Source: Hygrophila difformis (taxonomy: Eukaryota > Streptophyta > Magnoliopsida > Lamiales > Acanthaceae). Taken from it: a stretch of DNA of 64,000 bases. Within the stretch, counting starts at the first letter, position 1; each line of letters begins with the position of its first letter. The notes under the pieces were generated by a model. It ran no database searches and was not told where the DNA came from. It was given only the letters and a program-made list of their open reading frames with translations. The stretch is from contig JAOANR010000015.1 of NCBI GenBank assembly GCA_030278955.1, forward strand, positions 35,434,487 through 35,498,486, given 5' to 3'. Positions 44,569-55,174 of the stretch are shown piece after piece. A program made the translations under genes and the position numbers.

Positions 44569-44940
44569 TCACAGCCAATCCATGCCCAATAGTACGTCAA
44601 AACCAGCCGGGCTAAAGACCACCAGGTCAGCCCTGAATTCGCGACTCTCGATGCTCAACACAGCATCTTGCATCAAATGATCACTTCGAATATTATCACC
44701 CGAAGGTAAAGAAACTAGCATCTGGTAGGGCGCCAACGGTCCTACTCCATGCTCTCGCACAAATCGCAAAGCCACTAAAGAACACGAGGCTTCTGAATCG
44801 CACAGTACTAAGGCAGAAGGATTCGCAACAATGGTAGCATTTACTCCATGCTTACGAATGAAATTTAGAGTGTCAAATGAACATAAGACTCCAGAATCAA
44901 ACACAATAACAGCAACACAAAATGCGACATAAATTCCCAT
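44569..44940 (-). pseudogene. Ty3 aspartic protease remnant
   Basis: Two protease-like N-terminal stretches stand in tandem (VIVFDSGVLCSFDTLNFIRKH and then LVLCDSEASCSLVALRFVREHGV). The standard end FSPAGFDVLLGMDWL follows. The duplicated front suggests a small internal duplication. The DSG of the first copy is intact; the second reads DSE. Confidence 0.8.
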
Positions 44941-45104
44941 ATCAGGGAAACGGGTTTATCTCTCAACCAGAGAGTCAAGAAGAAACACCTATGATACATG
45001 AATTACACACATGCCAAAACGTTATCCAATCAACGTAACTTTTCCATCACATAAAGACAACATACTAGGAAGTCCCCTAGTTCGGACTCGCCCCAGTGAT
45101 ATCG

Positions 45105-45185
45105 CCCCCCCCCCCCCCCTTCACCTTACCGATCTTTCTATGCAGAACAATCACCTTACCGATCTTTCTATGCAGAACAATCACC
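45105..45185. repeat. Poly-C run and 34-bp tandem duplication
   Basis: About 14 C (45105-45119) is followed by two exact copies of a 34-bp unit with CACCTTACCGATCTTTCTAT. The region is otherwise a decayed gag/leader part of the Ty3 element. Confidence 0.85.
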
Positions 45186-45843
45186 TTACCTCGTCTCAGG
45201 CGACAGGCATTCAACACTTCGAGAACCATCTAATGTTCCTTTGATTGACCCAGTGTCAATTCTATGCCACTACATATCATTATTCCTTTTAACCAAATCC
45301 GACTATACCCTCACTGGCATTGCCTCGAAATGGTTTCCACCATACTTCGCATACAGACGGACTGCAAATATCTATATCACCCCAGTGGGTTATCGCACAA
45401 TGGAGACTTTCTCAGTACCCTATCTCACTCTCGAGGGTACGTCAAACCCACCTGTACACCATTCAACAGATTGATCCCGCTTGGATCGCCATTCGAATAG
45501 CCCAGGCTTCCAAGAGGCCTTTCCAAACTATTCAGTCAACTTAGATTAGAACATCAACAAACAATGTTAGCAGAAATCACCAATCATATACAAAGCAGTA
45601 TATATAAATGACAAAATTAAATAAACGATCAAAAGTCATTTATAGTCCTCCATAACTGTGAGATAACAAGGATCCTGACTGGAGTACCATGGTTCCCTCA
45701 CAGTTCCCCAACTGTGAATTAACCTGGTGTGCGCAAATCTCAACAAAAATAAGAACAAGAATGCAAATCTACACTATATGTATCCCACACACATCTCACC
45801 GCCTATGTCTACACAAATTTTAATAAGATAATAGAGCACACAG

Positions 45844-45855
45844 GCTCTGATACCA
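45844..45855 (-). other. Primer binding site, initiator-Met tRNA
   Basis: On the minus strand TGGTATCAGAGC, three bases inside the 5' (right) LTR. Complementary to the 3' end of plant initiator tRNA-Met. Confidence 0.92.
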
Positions 45856-45858
45856 CTC

Positions 45859-48560
45859 TGTAACGCCCCGAAAATTCAAACCTGATTTTCGCAAGCATTA
45901 CCGCTGTACTAACTATCCTAAACTAGTGGCCAGCTAATTTAAAACAGCTAGTACAACACTGGGTAAACCTAAAGTGATCATCTGATTAATCCGGTTTAAT
46001 GCGGAAGCTCAAACAAATAAAACATATAAGCACATAGGAGGTCTCACCATCATAATCAAATAAACACTCCAGCTGCTCATCCAGACTGTAAGCCTCTCAA
46101 CAGAATACCAATATCTCAAACAGGGCTACCAGCCCAAAGCGTAAATCACATAAGGCCACCGGCCGACAGAAAGCACATTCTAGGCACACAGGCCTCAACT
46201 AGCATAAAATCCAAGTCATAATAAACAATAGAGTATCACATAATCACGTAAGATAAATATAAAAAGTCCTATCTATGTGATCTCTCAATACCCCAAACCC
46301 AAATCATGCTCCAGCGCCTCCAGCAGGATCTATAAAACAGACAAAAGCAAAGGGGGTCAGTACAACGTACTGAGCAAGGCTACGTGCCGGGGAGTAAGGG
46401 AAAACAGAACCACATCTCAAGATAGTAAATATAGGTAATAAATAAACATATTAATAACGGCAGAATATAAATAAAGCAGTTAAACACCACACCGTCCCAT
46501 ACCGGTGCTTCAACCACGATCATACAATTGACATAAATAAATCATCACACCGTCCCATACCGGTGCTTCAACCACGATCATACAATTGACATAAATAAAT
46601 CATCACACCGTCCCATACCGGTGTTTCAACCACAGACATACAATTTATGCACGTGATGCATGGCCTAACATACACCTATCTACCCTATATGCAAATGCAA
46701 ATGAATATGCCTAGCCGGCAACCTAAACCCGGGCGGTATGAACCCACGGGTGAGGATATCATCAACTCCAACCCGTTACAGGGTAACATACACCATCCCC
46801 GCAGGGACCACAGGCATCACAGCCCAATCACAGGCATAACAGCCAAATCACAGGCATCGCAACCAAATCACAGGCATCACAGCCTAATAATCACCCCGCA
46901 GGGCCATCGGGACTCAACAACACCGGTAAAGGCTGCCCGATCAGACATGTCCAATATGTCCATCCATTCATAATGTAATACCATGCATTAGAATAACCAG
47001 CCCAAAAGGGCCAACAGGAATAACAACCAATAATCCACCCCGCAGGGTCACCGGGACTCAACAACACCGGTAAAGGCTGCCCGATCAATCATTTCCAATA
47101 TGTTCGTCATCTCATAATGCAATATCATGCATTATAATAACCACCTCAAAAGGGTAACAGATATAACAGTCAATAATACACCCCGCAGAGCCATCGGGAC
47201 TCAACAACACCTGTGAAGGTTGCCCGATCTATCATAAATATCATAACAACCCATCGGGTTAATAACCGTCAATTCCAATGCAATAACATGCATATGACAA
47301 TACAGTGATATTCAAGCACCTACACAATAGGTTCGCATGCTTCTCAACATATAAGGAATTCAATACATATGAGATACCCCCCCTAGGCTAAGGCATTAAT
47401 GATATAATAATTCAACAGTTTTCCTAAGCAATTCAACAACCCCCACGGGCCAATTGATTAACCCACGATTTACCAATAACATTTGGGGAAGTCATAACAA
47501 TAATTGGTGCAAAGAAAACATCATTATAGAATCAAAATCGCACAAAAAGGGGGCCAAACAGGGCCTTTCTGCGCTCACGGCGCACCCGCGCGCGTAAAAC
47601 GCGTGACATACGCAGCCCAATACTGTAGCAATTACTATAGCAATTACTGTAGCGATTACTGTAGCGAGTTACTGCGGTAACTACTATAGCGAGTTACTGC
47701 GGTAACTACTGTACAAGTTACTGTGGTGGTTACTGTTCAAATTACCGTGGTAATTACTGTTCAAATTACCGTGGTAATTACTGTTGCGAATTACTGCGGT
47801 AACTACGCGAGTTACCGCGGTAACTACTGTACAGTTACTGTAGCAGTACTGTAGCAGTTACTGTAGCAGTTACTGTTCATCGTCTTCTCCGATTTTCCAA
47901 TCGGTTTTCCGGCGATTTCGCCGGAATCCGACCCCCAAATACCCCCCAAACACGTAATTTAAGCAATATAATCCCTTGCCTGAAGTCTTCCAACAATAAT
48001 CAACCTCCGATTCATTGATTCCAAGCTTCGATTCAAGCCGATCTACAAAAAATCCAACCAAAATCATTCAATCCCGTCACTTGTTTTGCCCCCTTCACAA
48101 ACCACCTCAAAACTCTTCAAAATCATGAATTACTATGTGGAAATTACTTACCAAAGGGTATATAATCGATTCCCCAACTCTCTTTGAACTCAAAGTTGCC
48201 AAATCTCTCTCAAGGACTCCATTTTTGCTCCATGGCTCTAAAAAACGGGAATGCCCTAATTTTTGTGTGTTGAGACACCAAATGAGGCTTATGGCTGATT
48301 TTGGGAGTTCTTATTTTGGTATGGGTCAACCCGGGTAAGACACGGGTCGGGTCGGAATGTGGGTTAAAGGATTGCACCACTTGTCTTGACCACATTGCAC
48401 CCATTTGAGCACTTGAGCTCTTATTCTCTTGTGGGTTTGAACCCACTTATTCTTCTACTTCATTAAAATCATACCTACAAAATATCCATATAATAAATCA
48501 TTTGTTAATTAACCACAATTAATTAAATTAATTACGTGTTAATTAAATCGGGGTGTTACA
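45859..48560 (-). repeat. 5' LTR (2702 bp)
   Basis: Direct copy of 39946-42562 with one extra 58-bp unit (three units, 46485-46635) and a longer TTACTGTAGC array. Confidence 0.95.
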
Positions 48561-48565
48561 TCAAA
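48561..48565. repeat. Target duplication TCAAA, right
   Basis: Matches 39941-39945. Confidence 0.9.
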
Positions 48566-49047
48566 AGATTATTTGTTTCAGACATTAAAACTTCATTCAA
48601 TACTGGCATTCCAAAGAAAATTTTCAAACTTATAGAATTTGCAGCAATTAGTCTTTCAATATGAACTTACTTTGATCATTCACAATCATAATTTTCTAAT
48701 AAAGCTAGATTTATATTTATTTTTCATCAATTGCAAATCTGTTAAAATATAGATTAATGAATTACATTATCTGTTTTTAAGTGTTACACTTTCCCTTTTT
48801 GGGTGTTGGAATTAAGTTACACTACCATATTTGAAATGTTTTGAAGGTTAATAATTTTTACTAATTATACTTAATTTATTAATTTTTTATGTCCATTAAA
48901 ATAAAACTCAAAAGGAATAAAGTCAAATGTGACTTATTTTATTTATTTAATTACTTCAACTAAATAAATTTTATTAACTTACCTTAAATCTTGTGTCATT
49001 TCCTAGTGTTATACTTATTGTAAAATGGATGGAGTATTTCTTAAAAA
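48566..49047. other. AT-rich DNA, possibly rest of the Helitron region
   Basis: Joins to the DNA left of 39941 once the Ty3 element is removed. No coding piece recognised. ATGGATGGAGTA near 49026 may be the end of a decayed MITE. Confidence 0.4.
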
Positions 49048-49295
49048 ATATTCCCTCCGTCGCACTCAAAGCATCTCATTTTGACTTTTGAACACTGTTT
49101 ATTGATCAACTTTGACCTAATGTTATCGCAATTATATACGATAAAAATATAGTCAAATTCGGTCTTGTTAGATTTTTCTAATCATATCGTTTTAGAATAT
49201 AGATTTTACAAAAAATTTATATATGTACATTTTAAGATATTAAATGTTAAACAAATGTATTGGACGGTGTGTCCAAAAGTTTTGAGACACTGCAA
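49048..49295. mobile_element. Stowaway-like MITE, right end decayed
   Basis: Begins TTCCCTCCGTCGCACTCAAAG. The core GGTCTTGTTAGATTTTTCTAATC and TATTGGACGG is related to the 27216 family. It ends near AGTTTTGAGACACTG without a clear complementary terminus. Confidence 0.65.
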
Positions 49296-49373
49296 ATTCC
49301 ATTTAAATTTGAACTTCCATTTTTTAAAAAAATTGAAAATTGTGGAAACGTCATATAAATTGAAAATTAAATA

Positions 49374-49673
49374 CTCCCTCTGTCCCACTAATTCCATCTC
49401 ATTCATTTTTGGTCTGTCCCACTATAATTGTCACATTTCTCTTTTTAGAAATAATTAAATATTTTAATTACCAAACCCACTACCATCATATCACATTAAT
49501 AAATAAATATATTAAAATTTCAAACACACAACTATCACATCACACATAAATAAATCAATTCATTATTTATCAACACTTTAAACACTAATCTACCCCTACA
49601 TTAAATACTAACTATCCCCACATAAAATTCCGTGCCCAAAAGAAATGGGACACTATTAGTGGGACGGAGGGAG
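49374..49673. mobile_element. Stowaway MITE, complete
   Basis: CTCCCTCTGTCCCACTA at the left pairs with TAGTGGGACGGAGGGAG at the right; TA on both sides. 300 bp, AT-rich loop. Confidence 0.92.
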
Positions 49674-49675
49674 TA

Positions 49676-50869
49676 TCTTTTAAAAACTAATATATACACA
49701 TTAATATATATTTAAGATGAATAAATAAATCTGACCTGCAATGTACATTTTGATTAAATTATTCACCATACAAAAAAATTATAACCAAAATTGAGACCAA
49801 AATTATACAAAATTACCGGCATTACAATATGTTCACCATATTGCAACATAAACGCAACGTAATTCTTAGTTTTCAGTGCAAAAATCGTCATAATAATTCT
49901 ATGGTGTAAAACTAAAAATCTATAAATAAATACAAAATGCAGCAATAAAATTTAAAATAAATAAAATAAAAAATGCAAAATAATAAAATTTCAAATAGAT
50001 AAAATAAAAAAATACAAAAAAAAACTCCAACATAGATAAAATAAAAATGCAAAATTTCATCTTTCAAATCTTTTTAAAAGTGAATATATAGTGATACTGA
50101 TAGAGTGAGAATTTATAAGTAAATGATAGATTTGTAAATGATAGATTTTATACACGATAGACTAAAATTTATAATGAATAAATAAATAAACGCAAAAATC
50201 TAAAATTAGTAAATTAAAAAATGCAAAATAATATAGATAACATAAGATATGCAAAATTTTAAATTTCAAATCTTTCAAATCCTTTTAAAAGTGAATATTA
50301 TAGGAATTCCTTATATTTCAAAAACTGAAAATCTATAATAAATAAATAAATAAATGTGAAAATCTAAAATTAATAAATTAAAAAATGCAAAAATTTATAA
50401 AAATTAGAAATTTGAAATGGAGACACCACATTAAATGTAGGATAAGTTGTTCACTAATGCTTTAATATATACTTCATAGATTATATTATATTTACTTTTT
50501 ATTTTATTTACTTTTTAGTTTATATATTCTATTTTAGATTTATAATAGAATATTATATTCTATTATGTTATTTGTAGTTGTGTGCTTTTTTTATTTAATA
50601 AACTTTGAAATCGCATGTAGTAAGAATTTTAAAATACATTAATAATAGGATTTTCAAAATTAATTTATTAAAATAGAATAAAATAAAAATAATAATATAT
50701 ATAAAATGAAAATAAAATAATATATTTTTAAATAAATAAATGAATAATAAATATTACAGTAACAAATAATATAATTAAATTAAAGCTAAGAATATTGTTT
50801 TTGTAAATATTTTTTATTTTTGTAAATAAATACTATCACAAACATAATTTTCAATATTTATGCTCACAA
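49676..50869. other. Very AT-rich DNA with A/T microrepeats
   Basis: Many AAATAAATAAAT and AAAATGCAAAAT repeats. A partly duplicated block lies at about 50040-50110 and 50250-50310 (CTTTTAAAAGTGAATAT) and again in the AATAAATAAATAAA stretches nearby. No gene seen. Confidence 0.5.
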
Positions 50870-51127
50870 TTACCTCAAATTGTTGATTGTGTTTGCAGCA
50901 TCGGTCACACTCTTCAGACCATCTTTAATTGGAACTTTAAAATTTTCAATTACATCGTCAACCTTTTCCAGAGTCCCGTCAACCTTTTCCGGAGTCTTGT
51001 TAACCGTTTTCATAATCTCATCAACCTTATCCAGAGTCTCCTCGAATTTGTTGGCGCAACTTATGAAAGCAATTGCGCCTATAACAGAAGCCGCTGTCTT
51101 GATTACTGTTAGTATAATCCTCTCCAT
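50870..51127 (-). CDS. Small protein of unknown function (85 aa)
   Basis: Single open frame starting in a good context (AAAATGGAG). Residues about 4-24 (IILTVIKTAASVIGAIAFI) form one hydrophobic segment that could be a signal anchor. The rest is amphipathic and helical, with a repeated KVD(E/D/G) word (LDKVDEIMK, PEKVDGTLEKVDDVIEN). Such spacing suggests a coiled coil. GC content is higher than in its surroundings, and third positions look coding. Upstream DNA on the minus strand has no obvious TATA. No family recognised. Confidence 0.5.
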   Translation of the reverse strand: MERIILTVIKTAASVIGAIAFISCANKFEETLDKVDEIMKTVNKTPEKVDGTLEKVDDVIENFKVPIKDGLKSVTDAANTINNLR

Positions 51128-51636
51128 TTTCTAAAACAACATACAAAATAAATTAGCAATCGAAGAATGAAAAATTTGAATATACATAAAGATACCAATT
51201 AAGGAAACAATCATAATAGTATAAATACAAAGATATTAATGTTTCGGGTTTTTTTTTTTTTTTTTTAGGATTTTCAAGTATAATAGTGTTTGTTTTCTTT
51301 GCACGTCTAGCATCTTATTTGCTTGTGAGAATGATCTTGGTCTGAGTTAGGTAAATAGGGAGACTGATCATGAAAAATATAGAGAAATAATAATAAGTGA
51401 ATTTGACAGAACAAAGAGGACCTCTAACAGAGTAGATTACCAATTACGGACAAATCTTCAATCCTTCAATCGGTGAAGTCAATGATCAATGTAATTTATG
51501 AAGGAGAAAGACATGATCAAAGATTTTTACCTCAAGCAAATCAATTTCAAATTGATATTCCAAAATTATTTGCTGTAGAAAAATCTTGAAAAAAAAAAAA
51601 GGAAATGCCCAAATATATATTGCTACGGATACATCA
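51128..51636. other. Left flank of the viral insertion
   Basis: AT-rich with a T-run at 51249. The stretch TTGATATTCCAAAATTATTT (about 51552), followed by ATCTTGAAAAAAAA (51583) and TGCTACGGATACA (51621), recurs in loosely similar form on the far side of the insertion (59482-59575). Confidence 0.5.
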
Positions 51637-51646
51637 AATAGATATT
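51637..51646. repeat. Possible 10-bp target duplication AATAGATATT, left
   Basis: Matches 59478-59487 directly outside the inverted repeats. On the right the word CCAATAGATATT is itself doubled in tandem, so the match could predate the insertion. Confidence 0.55.
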
Positions 51647-51906
51647 GGAATAAAAGCCAAAATGGTCCTTTATCTTTGCTAAAAAACCAAAATAGTCCTT
51701 TATGTTTCAAAATACCAAAATAGTCCTCTACAAATGCATGAAATAGCCAAAATAGTCCTTTTGTATTATTAAATTGGGCTAGTGGACATCCACACTTTTA
51801 TATTTAACCCCAAACTTTCAAAAACTTTCATTAAGGCCCTAGGAAGGTTTGACTTTGTACAAAAGGTCCTCTTCCAAAACTTAAATAATTTTATTATCCA
51901 TATGAC
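51647..51906 (+). repeat. Left inverted repeat of the viral unit
   Basis: About 260 bp. It holds four CCAAAATRGTCC words, with about 35 extra bases (near 51840-51875) not present in the right arm. It ends about 20 bp before the viral primer site. Confidence 0.7.
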
Positions 51907-51925
51907 TTCGGATCCGCATGTAAAT

Positions 51926-51937
51926 TGGTATCAGAGC
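51926..51937 (+). other. Viral primer binding site, initiator-Met tRNA
   Basis: TGGTATCAGAGC, the conserved minus-strand primer site of Caulimoviridae, which by convention marks position 1 of their genomes. Confidence 0.92.
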
Positions 51938-52144
51938 CTAAGTTTTAATGAAGAACATATTAATTATATTATTTAAAATATTTTATCTCTTAATGGTGAA
52001 GACTTAATTATTTAATGGATTCATTTAATTTGAAACCAGCGAGTTATTTCCAAATTTTGGAAACAAAAAATAGAAATTTTCAGAGGAAATTCTTGAACTT
52101 GTCTGGAAGACAAGATTTTATTAACAATAATTTCTTTCATCAAG

Positions 52145-52528
52145 ATGAGAGGAACTGATTGGAAAGAAATTGATCCGGATAGCTCTAAGTTATCAAAAGA
52201 CTTAAGAGAAATCCAAAAGACGATTCAAGATTTTGGTAACCAGGTCTTAATTATACCTGGGAAAATAGATAACTTGAATCAGTCAACAGAGGAGATCTTG
52301 AAAGTATTTCAAGATCTAAAGAAAGAGATTTTGAATCTGAAATTTGACATTTCAGATATCAAGAAAAGGCAGAAGGATATTCCTGGATCTTCCAAGAATA
52401 ACCAAGCCAATATTAGAGATGCATTCGGACCAGTACAAGCTTTACATCAAAAGGGTAAAGCAACTATGGTTCCAAAGCAGAAATCACAAGAAGAGCTTAT
52501 GATCGATCTCCTGAAAACAGTCGAATGA
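52145..52528 (+). CDS. EVE ORF1: small coiled-coil protein (127 aa)
   Basis: Hydrophilic, mostly helical product with heptad-like spacing in residues about 15-80 (LREIQKTIQDF ... LKKEILNLKFDISDIKKRQ). The Lys-rich, Gln-rich end has no hydrophobic segment. Position and build resemble the virion-associated or small ORF found upstream of the capsid frame in several caulimovirid genera. The stop overlaps the next start as ATGA (52525-52528), which favours coupled or reinitiated translation. The exact role cannot be told from sequence. Confidence 0.65.
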   Translation: MRGTDWKEIDPDSSKLSKDLREIQKTIQDFGNQVLIIPGKIDNLNQSTEEILKVFQDLKKEILNLKFDISDIKKRQKDIPGSSKNNQANIRDAFGPVQALHQKGKATMVPKQKSQEELMIDLLKTVE

Positions 52529-53973
52529 GTGTTTCCAGGGCAGATCTATCAGATCTACAAGAATTAGCAGAATCATTTTCCCAACTTGGGATTATGGATC
52601 TTGTTAATGTAAAACCCAATGAAGTTCTTCAATTGGGTTATGCGGAAGGATCAGGATCCAACGTGACCCACGATGGACCGCCTGATGTCCCAATGAGAGA
52701 AAGTACAGACTTCTACATGAACAGGTATCCTGAGGTGCATCTCAATGCAAGACGAAACCCAGGACGGAACCCAAGTAGAGCACCAGAATCCACACCGTGG
52801 GCCAAGACGATGTTACAACCATTAAATCCATATGGCATAACACTGAACCTCGACGTTATCGACTTCCGAAACATCGAAGACCTGGTCGATGAATGGGTAG
52901 CTTCAATGAAGATTGCAGCAACCACCCTGGAACTCGATAAAGAAAACTTTGTCAGATTAATAGAGCTGAGTCTCGAAGGATCGGCAAAGCTGGGCTGGAA
53001 AAACTCCACGACTGCTTTAAAAGAGCAAATACTCGAGGGAGAATCCAAAAGCACAATCTGTGAAAGATTTGGCCTCTTATTCAAAACCCATTTTGTGGGA
53101 GATGGTTATTTTGAAGAACAGAGAACCGAAAAAATCAAGGTCTATACCCAAGCATTATTGGGTATGGAATTAAGAAGTATTTGCGCAGTAGACGAATACA
53201 TCTACTGGTTTCGTAAATACTATTTTCGGAGTGAGATGACAGCTGAAGTAGCATGTCCCATGTTCTTTGCAAAGATCTGCAGCCCATGGAGAGAGATGTT
53301 GATCCAATCGTATACAGTACCCTCTGGTACAGTGGACTCAATAGCCCGGAGGATGTCCTTCTTAAAGGATAAGCTCAGGGAATGGTGTCAACAGGCAGCA
53401 GCCCAAAAGAACATCAAGAGACTAAGAGGTAAAATAAAAAGAACCCCTCTTTGCTGTGAAAATAACGATTTTCCAACAATTATAGGAGAATCAGAAGAAA
53501 AGAAGAGAAAGAAGAAGAGTCGAGGCTCATACTGTAGGAGTTTCAGAAGACCTCCATTCCGAAGAAGAAGAGCATGGTGGTCCAAGGGCAAGGCCAGATC
53601 ATACAAAACTGGACAAAGAACGGGAACGACGAAGAGTTCATCCCAAGGTTCAACTAGCTCAGCAGCAAGGAGCACGGGGAGAACGGCGTCCAAGAGAACA
53701 TTCAGACGAGCCCATACCCGAGCCAACGAAAGTTTCAAAGATTGCAACTGTTGGAAGTGTGGAGCCAAAGGTCATATCTCACCCGATTGCCCTCAGAATC
53801 GTGAGATACGAAGGTACAAAGCCACGGAGGATATCGTGGAAGCGGTCTACCATGGAAAGCTGGTACCAGTGTATCAGTTTGAAGACATCCCCTCCGATGA
53901 AAGCATCTACGAGGAAGAATTAAGAAGTGACTCGGACTCATATTCAGATGGATCTTCAACCGAGTCTGACTGA
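52525..53973 (+). CDS. EVE ORF2: capsid protein with CCHC zinc knuckle (482 aa)
   Basis: Capsid (Gag-like) protein that encloses the viral nucleic acid. The middle (residues about 115-290) has the caulimovirid coat-like core with many Trp/Tyr (LDKENFVRLIELSLEGSAKL, YWFRKYYFRSEMTAEVAC). A very basic stretch (about 325-395; KKRKKKSRG, FRRPPFRRRRAWW) could bind nucleic acid or act as a nuclear signal. The knuckle CWKCGAKGHISPDC (CX2CX4HX4C) lies near residue 408. The C-terminus is acidic and Ser-rich, as in caulimovirus coat precursors. It overlaps the ORF before by 4 nt and the ORF after by up to 47 nt. The frame is intact. Confidence 0.85.
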   Translation: MSVSRADLSDLQELAESFSQLGIMDLVNVKPNEVLQLGYAEGSGSNVTHDGPPDVPMRESTDFYMNRYPEVHLNARRNPGRNPSRAPESTPWAKTMLQPLNPYGITLNLDVIDFRNIEDLVDEWVASMKIAATTLELDKENFVRLIELSLEGSAKLGWKNSTTALKEQILEGESKSTICERFGLLFKTHFVGDGYFEEQRTEKIKVYTQALLGMELRSICAVDEYIYWFRKYYFRSEMTAEVACPMFFAKICSPWREMLIQSYTVPSGTVDSIARRMSFLKDKLREWCQQAAAQKNIKRLRGKIKRTPLCCENNDFPTIIGESEEKKRKKKSRGSYCRSFRRPPFRRRRAWWSKGKARSYKTGQRTGTTKSSSQGSTSSAARSTGRTASKRTFRRAHTRANESFKDCNCWKCGAKGHISPDCPQNREIRRYKATEDIVEAVYHGKLVPVYQFEDIPSDESIYEEELRSDSDSYSDGSSTESD

Positions 53974-55174
53974 AGAGGACAGGATTCAGACCACTGAAAA
54001 CCTGTCTGGATTCTTTTCAAGGATGACGATCTCAAATCGAACCATGGAAAGGATAATGCGACAAGATTCCAACCTCAGCCCATATGACGGATTCAGAATT
54101 GGCGGGATTGGACGAGTTCTTAACCAGATGGGACTCAACCAGAGAAGACATAACATCATCTACAAGGTAAGTGCAGGTGAGTTTGCCATTCCTATGGAAC
54201 TGACTTGTAATGTTATGGATATGCAATTAATTCCTAAAGAAGAAATTCTTGAAGAATTAAGCAGAATGAAGGAGGAAATTGCCATTACTATGAAATGGAT
54301 CCACATAGGAGCCATTGAAGTAGTAATTAAGGGAACCTTCAAAGAAGGCATTGATTCTGAATTACATCTATCAGTCACTGATAGAAGAGTCAATAACCTT
54401 AGAGATGGTCTTCTTGGAACTATGGTAGGAAATTTATATGCTGGGAAGTTAATGTTAGACATACATCCCAGAATTTCCTATAACTTAGCTGACCAAGATT
54501 TTAGTAGAGTTCTAACCCTTCATCAGGATTTTAAAAGAAAAGATCTGATGAAAGAAGGGAACAGGCCATATTCTATAACTTATAGGATCTCTTATGCACT
54601 TTCCAATAGTCATCATTCTGACTTATTTCTCAGGAAAGAATATATAGAAATTCCTAGAATTTTCAAGGAATTTGCTAAAGTTATGACTCCAAATCCTACC
54701 CAGATTCCAAGGTTAGGAGGAGTAGACATACAGATAAGAGATCATCCAATTCTAGACAGATCAACGAGTGCTAGAATTGAGTATGCAAGCCGTATGTCTT
54801 TTTCGGAAGACAGAATTATGGCATATAAAGGGAAGGAGTTCATCAAAGATCTAACTCCTCAATCCATTAGGGTAGATAATATAAAGATTAAATGCCCTGA
54901 AGGATGGAAAGAAATACGAGTAATATTTGACATCACTGAAAAGATTAATCGTTTTCCATGTGATGACTTATACTACTTGCAACAGCCATCAATTGGAACC
55001 TATGAAGGAACAATTGAAATTGCAGGACACGAGATCAGAGTCTTAGGCACCGCCGGAAAAGACAATGGGGTTATGATTTTGGGATTAAGTTTTCTCGAAA
55101 ATCATAAACCATGGGTAAGAAAGGATAATGGTATAGAATTTAATCTGAAGGGTCACACCATCAGAATTAAATGA
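53927..55174 (+). CDS. EVE ORF3: movement protein (415 aa)
   Basis: Cell-to-cell movement protein of the 30K type; such proteins modify plasmodesmata. Residues about 70-260 show the movement core, including the GNLYAGKLMLDIHP region and a conserved-looking Asp/Gly turn (HIGAIEVVIKGTFKEGID). The first ATG (53927) gives a 47-nt overlap with the capsid ORF; an in-frame ATG at 53948 would overlap less and could be the real start. The C-terminal 120 residues (from the KIKCPEGWKEI region) are an extra domain that I cannot assign. The stop overlaps the next start (ATGA, 55171-55174). The frame is intact. Confidence 0.8.
   Translation: MTRTHIQMDLQPSLTEEDRIQTTENLSGFFSRMTISNRTMERIMRQDSNLSPYDGFRIGGIGRVLNQMGLNQRRHNIIYKVSAGEFAIPMELTCNVMDMQLIPKEEILEELSRMKEEIAITMKWIHIGAIEVVIKGTFKEGIDSELHLSVTDRRVNNLRDGLLGTMVGNLYAGKLMLDIHPRISYNLADQDFSRVLTLHQDFKRKDLMKEGNRPYSITYRISYALSNSHHSDLFLRKEYIEIPRIFKEFAKVMTPNPTQIPRLGGVDIQIRDHPILDRSTSARIEYASRMSFSEDRIMAYKGKEFIKDLTPQSIRVDNIKIKCPEGWKEIRVIFDITEKINRFPCDDLYYLQQPSIGTYEGTIEIAGHEIRVLGTAGKDNGVMILGLSFLENHKPWVRKDNGIEFNLKGHTIRIK

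Larger units (their letters stand above)
39946..48560 (-). mobile_element. Ty3/gypsy LTR retrotransposon, internally deleted
   Basis: LTRs (39946-42562 and 45859-48560) start TGTAACGCCCC and end GGGGTGTTACA. The element reads on the minus strand: the initiator-Met PBS is next to the right LTR and the polypurine tract next to the left one. Protease, RT and the integrase C-terminus are found in the order expected of Ty3/gypsy (Tekay/Del-like look). The internal 3.3 kb is far too short for full gag-pol, and frames are broken, so it is non-autonomous now. Confidence 0.94.

Noticed and set aside
39946..48560. Two 2.6-2.7-kb direct repeats as a segmental duplication
   Set aside because: TG...CA ends, PBS, polypurine tract and TCAAA target duplication show they are LTRs.
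53388..53768. Minus-strand ORF of 126 codons in the viral capsid region
   Set aside because: Shadow of the Arg/Lys-rich capsid stretch.
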